Source: Bradyrhizobium aeschynomenes (GTDB taxonomy: Bacteria; Pseudomonadota; Alphaproteobacteria; Rhizobiales; Xanthobacteraceae). From it: a stretch of DNA of 64,000 nt. Numbering within the stretch: position 1 is the stretch's first letter; each line of letters begins with the position of its first letter. Below the pieces are notes generated by a model. The model had not been told where the DNA came from. It was given only the letters and a program-made list of their open reading frames with translations, and searched no databases. Of this stretch, positions 56,112 through 64,000 are shown in pieces. The position numbers were made by a program, and so were the translations under genes. The stretch covers positions 372,001-436,000 of the forward strand of contig NZ_JABFDM010000002.1 in assembly GCF_013178945.1 (NCBI RefSeq), given 5' to 3'.

Positions 56112-56909
56112 GTGACCCACCGCCCGACGATTCTCGTGTTCGACTCCGGCCTCGGCGGCCTGTCCGTGCTGCGCGAGGTGGTGCGCGCGCGACCGGATGC
56201 GCATTATGTCTATGTCGCCGATGACGCCTTCTTTCCCTACGGCCATCACAGCGAGCCGGCGCTGATCGCACGAGTGGTGCCGCTGATGGGCGAACTGATC
56301 ACGGCACACCAGCCCGACCTGATCGTGATCGCCTGCAACACCGCCTCGGTGCAGACGCTGGCGCCGCTGCGGGCGGCCTACGCCACGCCGTTCGTCGGCA
56401 CCGTGCCGGCGATCAAGCCGGCCTGCGCCCAATCGCAGACCAAGCGTGTCTCCGTGCTCGGCACCAAGGCCACCGTGCAGCGTGAATACACCCATGCGCT
56501 CATTCGCGACTTCGCGCAGGGCTGTCAGGTCACGCTCGTCGGCTCGCCGGATCTGGCATCGCTCGCCGAAGCCGCACTCAGCGGAACCGGTGTCAGCGAC
56601 GAAGCCATTTCAGCCGAGGTGGGCCCCTGCTTTACCGGCGATCGAGATGACGCGAGCGCCCGCACCGACACCGTCGTGCTCGCCTGCACGCATTATCCGC
56701 TGCTGCTCGACCGGCTGCAGAGGCTGGCACCCTGGCCGGTCGCATGGATCGATCCGGCGCCGGCGATCGCGCGCCGCGTCGTCGATCTGCTCGGCCCGCA
56801 GTCGGGCCGCGTCGATCACGGCGGCGCCACGATGATCTTCACCTCGAACAAGCCGCATCAGCTCAGCCAGGCGCTCACGCCTTTTTTCGGCGGCCGCGTG
56901 CCGGCCTGA
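56112..56909 (+). CDS. murI: Glutamate racemase
   Basis: 265-residue cofactor-independent racemase supplying D-glutamate for peptidoglycan. Both catalytic cysteines are in context: VIACNTASVQTLAP (first) and LACTHYPLLLDRL (second). The N-terminal FDSGLGGLSVLREV and VADDAFFPYG (usually DxxxxPYG) are typical. It starts with GTG at 56112 in the sequence CGACGTGACC; no strong ribosome site. 13 bases before the aldolase gene, so possibly co-transcribed. Confidence 0.95.
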   Translation: MTHRPTILVFDSGLGGLSVLREVVRARPDAHYVYVADDAFFPYGHHSEPALIARVVPLMGELITAHQPDLIVIACNTASVQTLAPLRAAYATPFVGTVPAIKPACAQSQTKRVSVLGTKATVQREYTHALIRDFAQGCQVTLVGSPDLASLAEAALSGTGVSDEAISAEVGPCFTGDRDDASARTDTVVLACTHYPLLLDRLQRLAPWPVAWIDPAPAIARRVVDLLGPQSGRVDHGGATMIFTSNKPHQLSQALTPFFGGRVPA

Positions 56910-56922
56910 CGGAGATCCCACG

Positions 56923-57696
56923 ATGTCCGCGACACCCAGACCGCTCAACCGCCTCAAGCAGGCCTGGCGCGACAAGCGGCCGACCTTCGGCGCCATCGCG
57001 ACCATCCCGAGCATTCAGACCGTGCGCATCATGGCGCAGCAGCTCGACTGGATCATCATCGACCTCGAGCACGGGCCGATCGATCTCTCGACCGCGCACG
57101 CGATGATCACGGCCACCGCAGGCACGCCCTGCGTGCCCCTGGTGCGCATCGCCGCCAACGAGCCGCATCTGGCCAAGGCGCCGATGGACTTGGGCGCGCT
57201 CGGCATCAACTTCCCGATGATCTCCAGCCGCGCGGAGGCCGAGAAGGCGGTGCGCAGCGTGCGCTATCCGCCCCGCGGCGACCGCCTGTGGGGCCCGTTC
57301 CACGCACCGTTCCATTGGAACGTGTCGATGGCCGAGTACATGGCGACCGCCGACGACGACATGGTCTGCATGGTGACGATCGAGCATGTCGAGGCGGTCG
57401 AGCGCATCGACGAGATCATGGCGACGCCCGGCATCGACATCGCCGTGATCGGCCCGGGCGATCTCGCCACCTCCATCAACAAGCGCGGGCAACTCGATGA
57501 TCCCCAGGTGAAATCCCTCATCGCCCGCGCCGAGGCCGGCATCCTCAGATCCGGCGTGCCGATCGGCGGCGCGGCGCGCTCGGCCGAACAGGCCAATGCG
57601 ATGATCGAGCGCGGCTACGTCGCGCTGGCGCTCGGCTTCGACTGGTCCTTGTTCCAGCGCGGCATTGCCGCAAGCTTCGAAGGGATCAAACGCTGA
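56923..57696 (+). CDS. HpcH/HpaI aldolase family protein
   Basis: 257-residue class II (metal-dependent) pyruvate aldolase. Motifs: FGAIATIPSIQTVRIMAQQL, DWIIIDLEHGPIDLSTAHAM (catalytic His in EHGP) and IAVIGPGDLATSINKRGQ with the metal Asp. An Arg near PLVRIAANEP contacts the carboxylate in this fold. Family members cleave 4-hydroxy-2-oxo acids to pyruvate and an aldehyde. ATG 56923 has GGAG upstream. The true substrate is unknown. Confidence 0.93.
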   Translation: MSATPRPLNRLKQAWRDKRPTFGAIATIPSIQTVRIMAQQLDWIIIDLEHGPIDLSTAHAMITATAGTPCVPLVRIAANEPHLAKAPMDLGALGINFPMISSRAEAEKAVRSVRYPPRGDRLWGPFHAPFHWNVSMAEYMATADDDMVCMVTIEHVEAVERIDEIMATPGIDIAVIGPGDLATSINKRGQLDDPQVKSLIARAEAGILRSGVPIGGAARSAEQANAMIERGYVALALGFDWSLFQRGIAASFEGIKR

Positions 57697-57757
57697 TCAG
57701 GCCGCAGATATCGGCGCTTCACGTTCCGAACGAAAAGCAATATTGGGGGAGAAGCTC

Positions 57758-58144
57758 ATGATGAAGAAGATGATTTTCGGCCTGTCGCTGGCCGTCCTGG
57801 GACTCGGCGCGGCGCTGGCTCAGCAGCCGGCGATCAAGCGAACGTTGCTGAACAAGACCGATTTTCCGGACGGCTATACCATCGTCCAGGCGATGGCCGA
57901 GGTGGCGGCGGGCGGCGCCGCGGGGCGGCATACCCACCCGGGTGTGGAGACCGCCTACATTTTGGAGGGCGAGGCCGATCTCATCGTCGAGGGCCAGCCC
58001 GACCGCCGCCTGAAACCTGGAGACTCGTTCCAGATCCCGGCCGGGGTCGTTCACGACGCCAAGGTTCACGGCGACAAGGGCCTGAAGGTCCTCGGCGTCT
58101 ACGTGGTCGACAAGACCAAGCCGCTCGCCTCGCCCGCGCCGTAG
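57758..58144 (+). CDS. Secreted cupin-domain protein
   Basis: 128 residues: signal peptide (KKMIFGLSLAVLGLGAALAQ, cleavage after ALA) and a single cupin with metal ligands GRHTHPGVETAYILEGEADL (His, His, Glu) and IPAGVVHDAKVHG (His). GGGGGAG precedes the ATG. Periplasmic small-molecule binding or enzyme of unknown substrate; similar cupins are common as single genes. A dispersed palindrome follows the stop. Confidence 0.88.
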   Translation: MMKKMIFGLSLAVLGLGAALAQQPAIKRTLLNKTDFPDGYTIVQAMAEVAAGGAAGRHTHPGVETAYILEGEADLIVEGQPDRRLKPGDSFQIPAGVVHDAKVHGDKGLKVLGVYVVDKTKPLASPAP

Positions 58145-58145
58145 A

Positions 58146-58242
58146 GCATGATCCGGAAAAGTGCGCAGCGGTTTTCCGAAAAGATCATGCGCAAACAACA
58201 ACCTAAAGCGCGATGACGATCCATCCTGATCTCATCGCGCTT
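58146..58242. repeat. Rhizobial palindromic repeat, family G
   Basis: Two hairpins: GCATGATCCGGAAAA ... TTTTCCGAAAAGATCATGC (58146-58190), and AAGCGCGATGA ... TCATCGCGCTT (58206-58242, 11-bp perfect arms). I recognise the first as a very common intergenic repeat in Rhizobiales. It begins two bases after the cupin stop codon. Confidence 0.85.
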
Positions 58243-58341
58243 GAGAGGGGCTTTCGCCGGACCGGCGCTCGGTGCTAACAGCAGCCGCCGCCGGGCCACC
58301 GGCTAGGCCACCAATGATCGATCGGGAGTGACGGGTTCAGG

Positions 58342-59166
58342 ATGCGCGGACAGATCAGGCCGATTTCGCTGCACCGCCGTCTGATCATCGATCTGATGCA
58401 CGCCTCGCGCGACGTGCCGTTCGTGTCGCTGGAGCGCACGCTCCAGCTCGGTCCGTTGCTCGACGCCCGCGCCGCCGCCGATCGCCCGCCCGGCTTCGCC
58501 GCGCTGTTCGTGAAGGCGTTTGCGCTGATCGCCCGCGACGAGCCGGTGCTGCGCACGCTCTACGTCAAATGGCCGTGGCCCTGCTTCTACGAGCTGCCGC
58601 GGAGCGTCGCGACCGTGACCATCGCCCGGGTCGAACATGGCGAGGATTGCGTGCTGCCGCAGCGCGTGTCCGGGCCGGAGACCATGACCCTGGTGGAGAT
58701 CGACGCCGTGATCCGGCAGGGCAAAGAGGCGCCGGTCGAGGACGTCCCGATGTTCCGCAAGATCATGCGGGCGACCCGGTTACCGCTCCCGCTGCGCCGC
58801 TTCGCCTGGTGGGTGGGGCTCAGCTTCGGGCGGCAGCGGGCGAACTGGTTCGGCAATTTTTCGGTGACCAGCGTTGCCGCCTGCGGCGGCGGCCAGCTGC
58901 TGGCGCTTAGCCCGGGGCCTTTCATCGTCAATTACGACGTGGCCCTGCCCGACCAGACCATGCGCCTTCTGATCCGCTGGGATCACCGGGTGACCGACGG
59001 GGCAATGATCGCCAGGACCGCGGTACGGCTGCAGGAGGTGCTGAACGGGGAGATCGCGGCCGAACTGAAGGCCACCCCGGCTGTCGGACTGGGATTGGCG
59101 CAGGTCGACCGGGCGTGCGAGGGGAAACGGCCGAAAATCACCGCCGTTGGAGGGCCAGAGGGGTGA
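58342..59166 (+). CDS. Stand-alone 2-oxoacid dehydrogenase acyltransferase-like (E2 catalytic) protein
   Basis: 274 residues with the E2 catalytic fold and no lipoyl or E1/E3-binding domain. The terminal motif RWDHRVTDGAMIARTAVRLQ has the HxxxDG catalytic pair. An N-terminal RRLIIDLMHASRDVPFVSLE resembles the substrate-side start of E2. The WWVGLSFGRQRANWFGNFSV and SVAACGGGQLLALSPGPFIV segments correspond to the middle of the family. No helper E1/E2 genes are near. An acyl-transfer role is inferred; substrate unknown. The start at 58342 has a weak ribosome site. Confidence 0.87.
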   Translation: MRGQIRPISLHRRLIIDLMHASRDVPFVSLERTLQLGPLLDARAAADRPPGFAALFVKAFALIARDEPVLRTLYVKWPWPCFYELPRSVATVTIARVEHGEDCVLPQRVSGPETMTLVEIDAVIRQGKEAPVEDVPMFRKIMRATRLPLPLRRFAWWVGLSFGRQRANWFGNFSVTSVAACGGGQLLALSPGPFIVNYDVALPDQTMRLLIRWDHRVTDGAMIARTAVRLQEVLNGEIAAELKATPAVGLGLAQVDRACEGKRPKITAVGGPEG

Positions 59167-59193
59167 TTTCACGGCAAAATCGGCGGTTAAGGT

Positions 59194-59222
59194 TTGACAA
59201 GTCAGCGGTTTCTCCCTTAAGA
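59194..59222 (+). promoter_or_regulatory. Sigma-70 promoter of rpsD
   Basis: TTGACA (59194-59199), 17 bases, TTAAGA (59217-59222). A perfect -35 and good spacing; the -10 is imperfect. It lies about 160 bases before rpsD. Confidence 0.6.
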
Positions 59223-59233
59223 ACCGCCCTGCT

Positions 59234-59255
59234 CGCGGGCCGCTTTCGGCCCGCG
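59234..59255 (+). other. Stem-loop in the rpsD leader
   Basis: Perfect 8-bp stem CGCGGGCC/GGCCCGCG with a six-base loop GCTTTC, in the first part of the 160-base rpsD leader. S4 autoregulates its own synthesis in some bacteria, so a structured leader is plausible; no match to a known S4 site is claimed. Confidence 0.4.
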
Positions 59256-59382
59256 TTGCGTTTCGCGACCCGTGGCCTCGTCCCCTCACGCTTTGGGGAT
59301 CGGCCTGTCGGTGGACCGGGCTTCCCGGACACACAGGAGGGCGCGTTTCCTCAAACCCGAATGAAAGACTGAAGAGGACGCG

Positions 59383-60000
59383 ATGACTAAGCGCAGTGAG
59401 GCGAAGTACAAGATCGATCGCCGCATGGGCCAGAACATCTGGGGCCGCCCGAAGAGCCCCGTGAACCGCCGCGAATACGGCCCCGGCCAGCACGGCCAGC
59501 GCCGCAAGGGCAAGCTCTCCGACTTCGGCGTGCAGCTGCGCGCCAAGCAGAAGCTCAAGGGCTACTACGCCAACATTTCCGAGCGCCAGTTCCACGGCAT
59601 CTATGTCGAGGCCGGCCGTCTCAAGGGCGACACCGGCGAGAACCTGATCGGCATTCTCGAGCGCCGTCTCGACACCGTGGTGTTCCGCGCCAAGTTCGTC
59701 TCGACGATGTTCGCCGCGCGCCAGTTCATCAACCACGGCCACATCAAGGTGAACGGCCGCAAGGTCAACATCGCGAGCTACCAGGTCAAGCCGGGCGACG
59801 TGATCGAGGTCAAGGAAGCCTCGAAGCAGCTCGCCGTGGTGCTGGAAGCGAGCCAGCTCGCCGAGCGTGACGTGCCCGACTACATCGAGGTCGACCACGG
59901 CAAGATGACCGCGAAGTTCATCCGCATCCCGGCGCTGTCGGACGTGCCGTTCGCGGTGCAGATGGAGCCGCATCTGATCGTCGAGTTCTACTCGCGCTGA
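59383..60000 (+). CDS. rpsD: 30S ribosomal protein S4
   Basis: 205-residue primary rRNA-binding protein of the small subunit, encoded as a single gene, as is usual in alphaproteobacteria. Starts [20 protein letters not shown]. The S4 RNA-binding domain is seen at [20 protein letters not shown] and [20 protein letters not shown]. This is the cysteine-free (zinc-less) form. A GAGG ribosome site precedes the ATG; a strong terminator follows at 60040. Confidence 0.98.
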   Translation: MTKRSEAKYKIDRRMGQNIWGRPKSPVNRREYGPGQHGQRRKGKLSDFGVQLRAKQKLKGYYANISERQFHGIYVEAGRLKGDTGENLIGILERRLDTVVFRAKFVSTMFAARQFINHGHIKVNGRKVNIASYQVKPGDVIEVKEASKQLAVVLEASQLAERDVPDYIEVDHGKMTAKFIRIPALSDVPFAVQMEPHLIVEFYSR

Positions 60001-60039
60001 TCTTGACGGAGCGCCGCTCCGCCCACATCTGATAATCCG

Positions 60040-60073
60040 AAGGCCCTGGCACGCGCCGGGGCCTTTGTTTTTT
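60040..60073 (+). terminator. Rho-independent terminator of rpsD
   Basis: Stem AAGGCCCTGGC / GCCGGGGCCTT (11 bp, one wobble) with loop ACGC, followed by a T-rich tail (TTTGTTTTTT). 40 bases after the stop codon. Confidence 0.93.
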
Positions 60074-60213
60074 GGACTTCCGCTTTGTGTTTTCGGATCA
60101 GGCGAACCGATTCCCGAATGCCACACTTGCCACCGAATCGCCTCACCTGGGGCTGACAGCGAATCCGTCCCGTGATTCACTGCTGTCAGTTGTAAAGTAG
60201 CGGGGCGTTCGCC

Positions 60214-60768
60214 ATGGAGTTCAACAGGCGCAATATCATCTTCGGTGCGTTGCCGGCCGAAGCGGTCGGCGCTCCACCTCTGCCGCCGTTGCGGTCGCCG
60301 CCCCTCAGTGCTTCTCCATTACGCGCTCGCCCCTCGGGAATCCGCTATCGATTCAACGACGGTCTTTTTCCCTCGACAGTCTTCGATCTCCTCGAACGCT
60401 CCTGCTGGCACGTCCAGTCCGATGCGACAGCCCATGTGATCCGCCATGTCGGCACCGGGCTCACCTTTGCCGACGCGCAGCTCGGCTACGATCCGTTCGC
60501 GTTGGAGCTTCTCCATTGTTTCGACAATTCTCCCGAACCCGCCGACGATTGGCAAACCATGCTGGTCGGCTGGGCCGCGGTGAACATGGGCTGGAACATC
60601 AAGCGGAAGCGCCCGGGCGCGGCATTGGTTCTTTCACCCTCGCGGCGCAGCCCGATGGAATCCTGGGTGTTCGACTGCATCGAGGCGCCGGCGCTGGTGG
60701 TCGAACCGATCGAAGCCCGGCCGTTGCGGCGGCCGGACATCTGGCTCAATCCGCCGCGCGCGGCCTGA
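60214..60768 (+). CDS. Hypothetical protein
   Basis: 184 residues. The N-terminal 45 residues are Pro/Ser/Arg-rich (PPLPPLRSPPLSASPLRARP); the remainder is a soluble globular region (IRYRFNDGLFPSTVFDLLER). A Trp/Cys-containing stretch (CWHVQSDATAHVIRHVG) and a C-terminal PDIWLNPPRAA are the only landmarks. Unrecognised family. Located between rpsD and the threonine-aldolase-like gene on the same strand. Confidence 0.65.
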   Translation: MEFNRRNIIFGALPAEAVGAPPLPPLRSPPLSASPLRARPSGIRYRFNDGLFPSTVFDLLERSCWHVQSDATAHVIRHVGTGLTFADAQLGYDPFALELLHCFDNSPEPADDWQTMLVGWAAVNMGWNIKRKRPGAALVLSPSRRSPMESWVFDCIEAPALVVEPIEARPLRRPDIWLNPPRAA

Positions 60769-60841
60769 CGAGGAGGCACTTTTTGCGGGAGCGATGCGAG
60801 TTGGGTAAGGTCCTCACGTGAAAGCCGAACGAGGACTGCCG

Positions 60842-61909
60842 ATGTATTACACCCCGCCCCCGCGCGATCCCAAGGCGCCGCCCGTGCGCGTCAATCTGTT
60901 GTCGGATACGCAGACGCGCCCGACTCCCGCGATGCGTGAGGCGATGGCGCGGGCCGAGGTCGGCGACGAGCAGATCGGCGACGACCCGACCGTGCACGAA
61001 CTCACCGCCCGCGTCGCCGCGCTCATGGGCAAGGAGGCCGCGGTGCTGATGCCGTCGGGCACGATGTGCAACGTCGCGGCCACCCTGGTGCACTGTCGCC
61101 CCGGCGACGAGATCCTGGCGCACGAGACCGCGCACATCATCTCGCGCGAGGGTGGCGCACATGCCGCGCTCGGCGGCTTCCAGGTGACGCAGCTGAAGGG
61201 CCCCGACGGCCAGTTCACGCCGGAGACGTTCCGCGCCGCGCTGCATCCGCGCTCCCGCTACCAGCCGCCGCAGACCGTCGTCAGCGTCGAGCAGACCGCC
61301 AATATCGGCGGCGGCACGATCTGGAAGAAGGCCGATCTCGACGCAATCGTTGCGATCGCCAGGGCGAACGGCATGGCGACGCATATGGACGGCGCGCGGC
61401 TGCTCAATGCCACCGTCGCCACCGGCATTTCGGCTGCCGACATGACCGCCGGCTGGGATTCGGCCTGGATCGATTTCTCCAAGGGTCTGGGCGCGCCGAT
61501 CGGCGGCGTGCTGGCCGGCAGCGCGGCTTTCATCGACGAGGTGTGGCGCTGGAAACAGCGGCTTGGCGGCGCGATGCGTCAGGCCGGCGTGGTCGCTGCG
61601 GCCTGCATCTACGCGCTCGATCATCACGTCGACCGTTTGGCCGAGGACCACGCCAATGCGCGCGCCCTGGCCCGCGGGCTGTCACAGATTCAGGGCGTGG
61701 AGGTGCAGGAGCCCGAGACCAATCTGGTGTTCTTCAAGCCGGACGGTACGGGCGTCTCCGGCGACAAGATGGTGAGTGAACTCCGCAAGCGCGGCGTGCT
61801 GCTCGCGATGATGGACGGCCGCATCCGCGCCTGCACGCATCTCGATGTGAGCGCGGCCATGATCGAGGAGATGGTCGGACATGTCAGGGAGATCGTGCGC
61901 GGCGCATGA
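60842..61909 (+). CDS. Threonine aldolase / beta-eliminating lyase family protein
   Basis: 355-residue PLP-dependent fold-type I enzyme. The PLP lysine is in WIDFSKGLGAPIGGVLAGSA (Lys near 215), and LMPSGTMCNVAATLVHC, ILAHETAHI and ATHMDGARLLNA give the typical active site. Low-specificity L-threonine (allo-threonine) aldolases interconvert threonine and glycine plus acetaldehyde. The start is ATG 60842, with GAGGA six bases upstream; a GTG at 60818 is also open. Substrate range is not predictable. Confidence 0.9.
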   Translation: MYYTPPPRDPKAPPVRVNLLSDTQTRPTPAMREAMARAEVGDEQIGDDPTVHELTARVAALMGKEAAVLMPSGTMCNVAATLVHCRPGDEILAHETAHIISREGGAHAALGGFQVTQLKGPDGQFTPETFRAALHPRSRYQPPQTVVSVEQTANIGGGTIWKKADLDAIVAIARANGMATHMDGARLLNATVATGISAADMTAGWDSAWIDFSKGLGAPIGGVLAGSAAFIDEVWRWKQRLGGAMRQAGVVAAACIYALDHHVDRLAEDHANARALARGLSQIQGVEVQEPETNLVFFKPDGTGVSGDKMVSELRKRGVLLAMMDGRIRACTHLDVSAAMIEEMVGHVREIVRGA

Positions 61910-62055
61910 GGATCAAGGCACGAGCGCCTCTAAATCAACCGGTGCACATCGCTCGCGATGCGCGCCGAGCTCGGCGGCCGTCTGCTGAGCAAAGACCAGT
62001 TCACGGCGTTGATGATGGCGTCAACGCCGTGATGTCTGCTGGTGCGGAGGGGAGC

Positions 62056-62394
<339 letters not shown>

Positions 62395-62649
62395 CTTCGC
62401 TTCCTCTAGGGCGCCTCAAGGAACGCCTGGGGCTCGGTGCCGCTCTGATCGCGCCAGGTCGCAGGTCGTCCCGGCCGACGGGTCACTACCCTATATGTAG
62501 CGCAAACCGTTGTTCAGCCAAAGTAAAATGCCGAGGATCCGCCCCCAGCCCGCCATCCTCCCGGACGATAGCCTGACGGCAGCAATATTATAGCCGGAAC
62601 GAGGGTTTCATCCCGTAACCAAGCCCCTATCTAGGACGAACCGTCCAAA

Positions 62650-62674
62650 GGAACTTGTTCCGCCGAACGTCGTT
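62650..62674 (+). promoter_or_regulatory. Candidate EcfG (general stress sigma) promoter for egtB
   Basis: GGAAC (62650-62654), exactly 16 bases, CGTT (62671-62674). It matches the EcfG consensus GGAAC-N16/17-CGTT and lies 24 bases before the EgtB GTG start, so the transcript would have a short leader. The rest of 62395-62698 shows no gene. Confidence 0.6.
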
Positions 62675-62698
62675 TTCTGCAGGCATACGGAGACCCTC

Positions 62699-63952
62699 GT
62701 GACCAGTTCAGCCTCCGCCACGGCCCCGCTTCCCATCACTGACGCGCGACAGACCTCCCGCTCGGCCCCCCAGAGCGGGAGCTTGATTGAGGCTTTTCTG
62801 ACCGTCCGTGGCGAGACCGAGCGCCGTGCGGCGCTGCTGAGTCCGGAGGACCAGGTCATCCAGTCGATGCCGGATGCGAGTCCGGCGAAATGGCATCGGG
62901 CCCATACCACGTGGTTCTTCGAGCAGTTCGTGCTGGGCCAGCACTGCCGAGCATACACCCATTTTCATGCGGATTACGCCTTCCTTTTCAACTCCTACTA
63001 CGTCAGCGCGGGCCCGCGTCACACGCGCGGCGAGCGCGGGCTGATCACCCGACCGGGGGTGGCCGACATCGCCGCCTATCGGCGGCATGTCGATGCGGCG
63101 ATGGTGGACTTCCTGGGCAGCGCCGATGCGGCCACATTGGCCGACATCGCGCCGCTCGTCGAAGTCGGTCTCAATCACGAGCAGCAGCATCAAGAGCTGA
63201 TGCTGACCGACATCCTGCATGCGTTCGCGCAGAATCCGATCGCCCCCGCCTACGATCCGTCCTGGACATTTCCGACCCCGACGGGCGCAGGCGAGGAGTG
63301 GGTCAGCCTGCCCGAAGGCATCCACACGGTGGGGCATGCCGGCGACGGCTACCATTTCGACAATGAGCGACCGGTCCATCGGGCCCTCGTCGGCCCGGTC
63401 AAGCTGGCGCGCAATCTCGTCACCAACGCCGACTGGCTCGCCTTCATGGCGGACGGCGGCTACGCGACGGCGACGCTCTGGCTCATGGACGGCTTTGCCG
63501 CGGCCAGCCGCGAAGGCTGGCAGGCGCCAGGTCACTGGTACAAGGTCGAGGGCGAGTGGCGGATCATGACGCTCGGCGGATTGAAACCCGTCGATCCGAA
63601 CGCACCAGTCTGCCACGTCAGCTACTACGAGGCCGACGCCTTCGCACGCTGGTCCGGCAGGCACCTGCCGACCGAGATGGAATGGGAGGTCGCCGCGCGC
63701 GGCCATCAGCTCAACGACGCCTTCGGCATTGTTTGGCAATGGACGCGTAGCGCCTACAGCCCCTACCCGGGCTATCGCGCCATCGAAGGCGCGCTCGGCG
63801 AGTACAACGGCAAATTCATGGTCAATCAGCTGGTGCTGCGCGGATCGTCGCTCGCAACGCCGGCGGGCCACAGCCGCGTCACCTACCGCAACTTCTTCTA
63901 TCCGCACCACCGCTGGCAGTTCACGGGCCTCCGGCTCGCCGACTACGCCTGA
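62699..63952 (+). CDS. egtB: Ergothioneine biosynthesis protein EgtB
   Basis: 417-residue mononuclear iron sulfoxide synthase that joins hercynine to a cysteine-containing thiol, giving the sulfoxide precursor of ergothioneine. The DinB-like N-terminal region carries the iron histidines (PAKWHRAHTTWFFEQFVLG and EVGLNHEQQHQELMLTDILH). The C-terminal FGE-sulfatase-like domain includes HLPTEMEWEVAARGHQL and RGSSLATPAGHSRVTYRNFF. Begins GTG with GGAGA upstream. A probable EcfG promoter lies 24 bases before the start. egtD probably follows past the window edge. Confidence 0.95.
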   Translation: MTSSASATAPLPITDARQTSRSAPQSGSLIEAFLTVRGETERRAALLSPEDQVIQSMPDASPAKWHRAHTTWFFEQFVLGQHCRAYTHFHADYAFLFNSYYVSAGPRHTRGERGLITRPGVADIAAYRRHVDAAMVDFLGSADAATLADIAPLVEVGLNHEQQHQELMLTDILHAFAQNPIAPAYDPSWTFPTPTGAGEEWVSLPEGIHTVGHAGDGYHFDNERPVHRALVGPVKLARNLVTNADWLAFMADGGYATATLWLMDGFAAASREGWQAPGHWYKVEGEWRIMTLGGLKPVDPNAPVCHVSYYEADAFARWSGRHLPTEMEWEVAARGHQLNDAFGIVWQWTRSAYSPYPGYRAIEGALGEYNGKFMVNQLVLRGSSLATPAGHSRVTYRNFFYPHHRWQFTGLRLADYA

Positions 63953-63984
63953 ACCGCCGGCAGCAAGGCCCGAGAGTCGCGCCT

Positions 63985-64000
63985 ATGCGCGTCCAGGAGA
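63985..64000 (+). CDS. Possible start of a following gene (egtD?), truncated by window end
   Basis: An ATG at 63985 preceded by GAGAG begins MRVQE... before the window ends. egtD (histidine methyltransferase) usually follows egtB in this group, so it may be its start, but 16 bases cannot prove it. Confidence 0.2.

Overview
The window is about 64 kb of high-GC chromosome from an alphaproteobacterium. It is most likely Bradyrhizobium or a close relative. Three things point there: the protein families, the codon use, and several dispersed hairpin repeats that I recognise from Bradyrhizobium genomes. The genus call is inference; no rRNA, tRNA, phage, transposase or CRISPR array is visible. Most of the window is ordinary core and accessory chromosome.

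Layout. 49-5220: a complete branched-chain amino-acid ABC importer (livHMGF plus binding protein) ending in a strong terminator. 5294-8704: a stand-alone receiver divergent from a MASE4/PAS/PAS hybrid histidine kinase. 8882-12953: a self-processing P1 peptidase, a secreted-looking EF-hand protein, then rpe with two ureide-degradation genes (allA, allE). 12990-15185: a Ser/Thr kinase fused to a universal stress domain, directly behind a metallophosphoesterase. 15958-19767: small unknowns, a LysR/SDR divergent pair and an S1/P1 nuclease. 20093-22145: a three-gene cassette with a MotA/TolQ/ExbB-type proton channel and two uncharacterised membrane partners, divergent from a NarL-type two-component system (22343-24350). 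24473-28546: a Baeyer-Villiger monooxygenase plus esterase-like serine hydrolase with a divergent AraC regulator. 28882-33441: TetR, purB, a YcxB-family gene broken by an in-frame amber codon, a secreted unknown and a cytochrome b561. 33683-41323: FtsH, a lipid kinase, TerC, ExoD, CYTH-CHAD and a zinc-ribbon protein. 41519-46555: an M20 amidohydrolase, a DMT exporter, a zinc-type alcohol dehydrogenase and an HWE-type histidine kinase. 47003-55002: small conserved proteins, a thermonuclease, D-Ala-D-Ala ligase, a PHB-depolymerase-like esterase with a CopG regulator, a DCC protein, and an ArsR-SRPBCC-GFA operon. 56112-63952: murI, an HpcH/HpaI aldolase, a cupin, a lone E2-like acyltransferase, rpsD, a threonine-aldolase-family enzyme, grxD and egtB.

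Most notable points: (1) the proton-channel cassette, the best candidate for an undescribed system; (2) GGAAC-N16-CGTT sites matching the alphaproteobacterial general-stress (EcfG) promoter directly upstream of egtB and beside the HWE kinase; (3) the amber-interrupted YcxB gene; (4) a dense population of hairpin or MITE-like repeats, including a 173-bp element with 35-bp terminal inverted repeats, two copies of a 380-400-bp repeat, and a repeat that supplies the stop codon of a response regulator.
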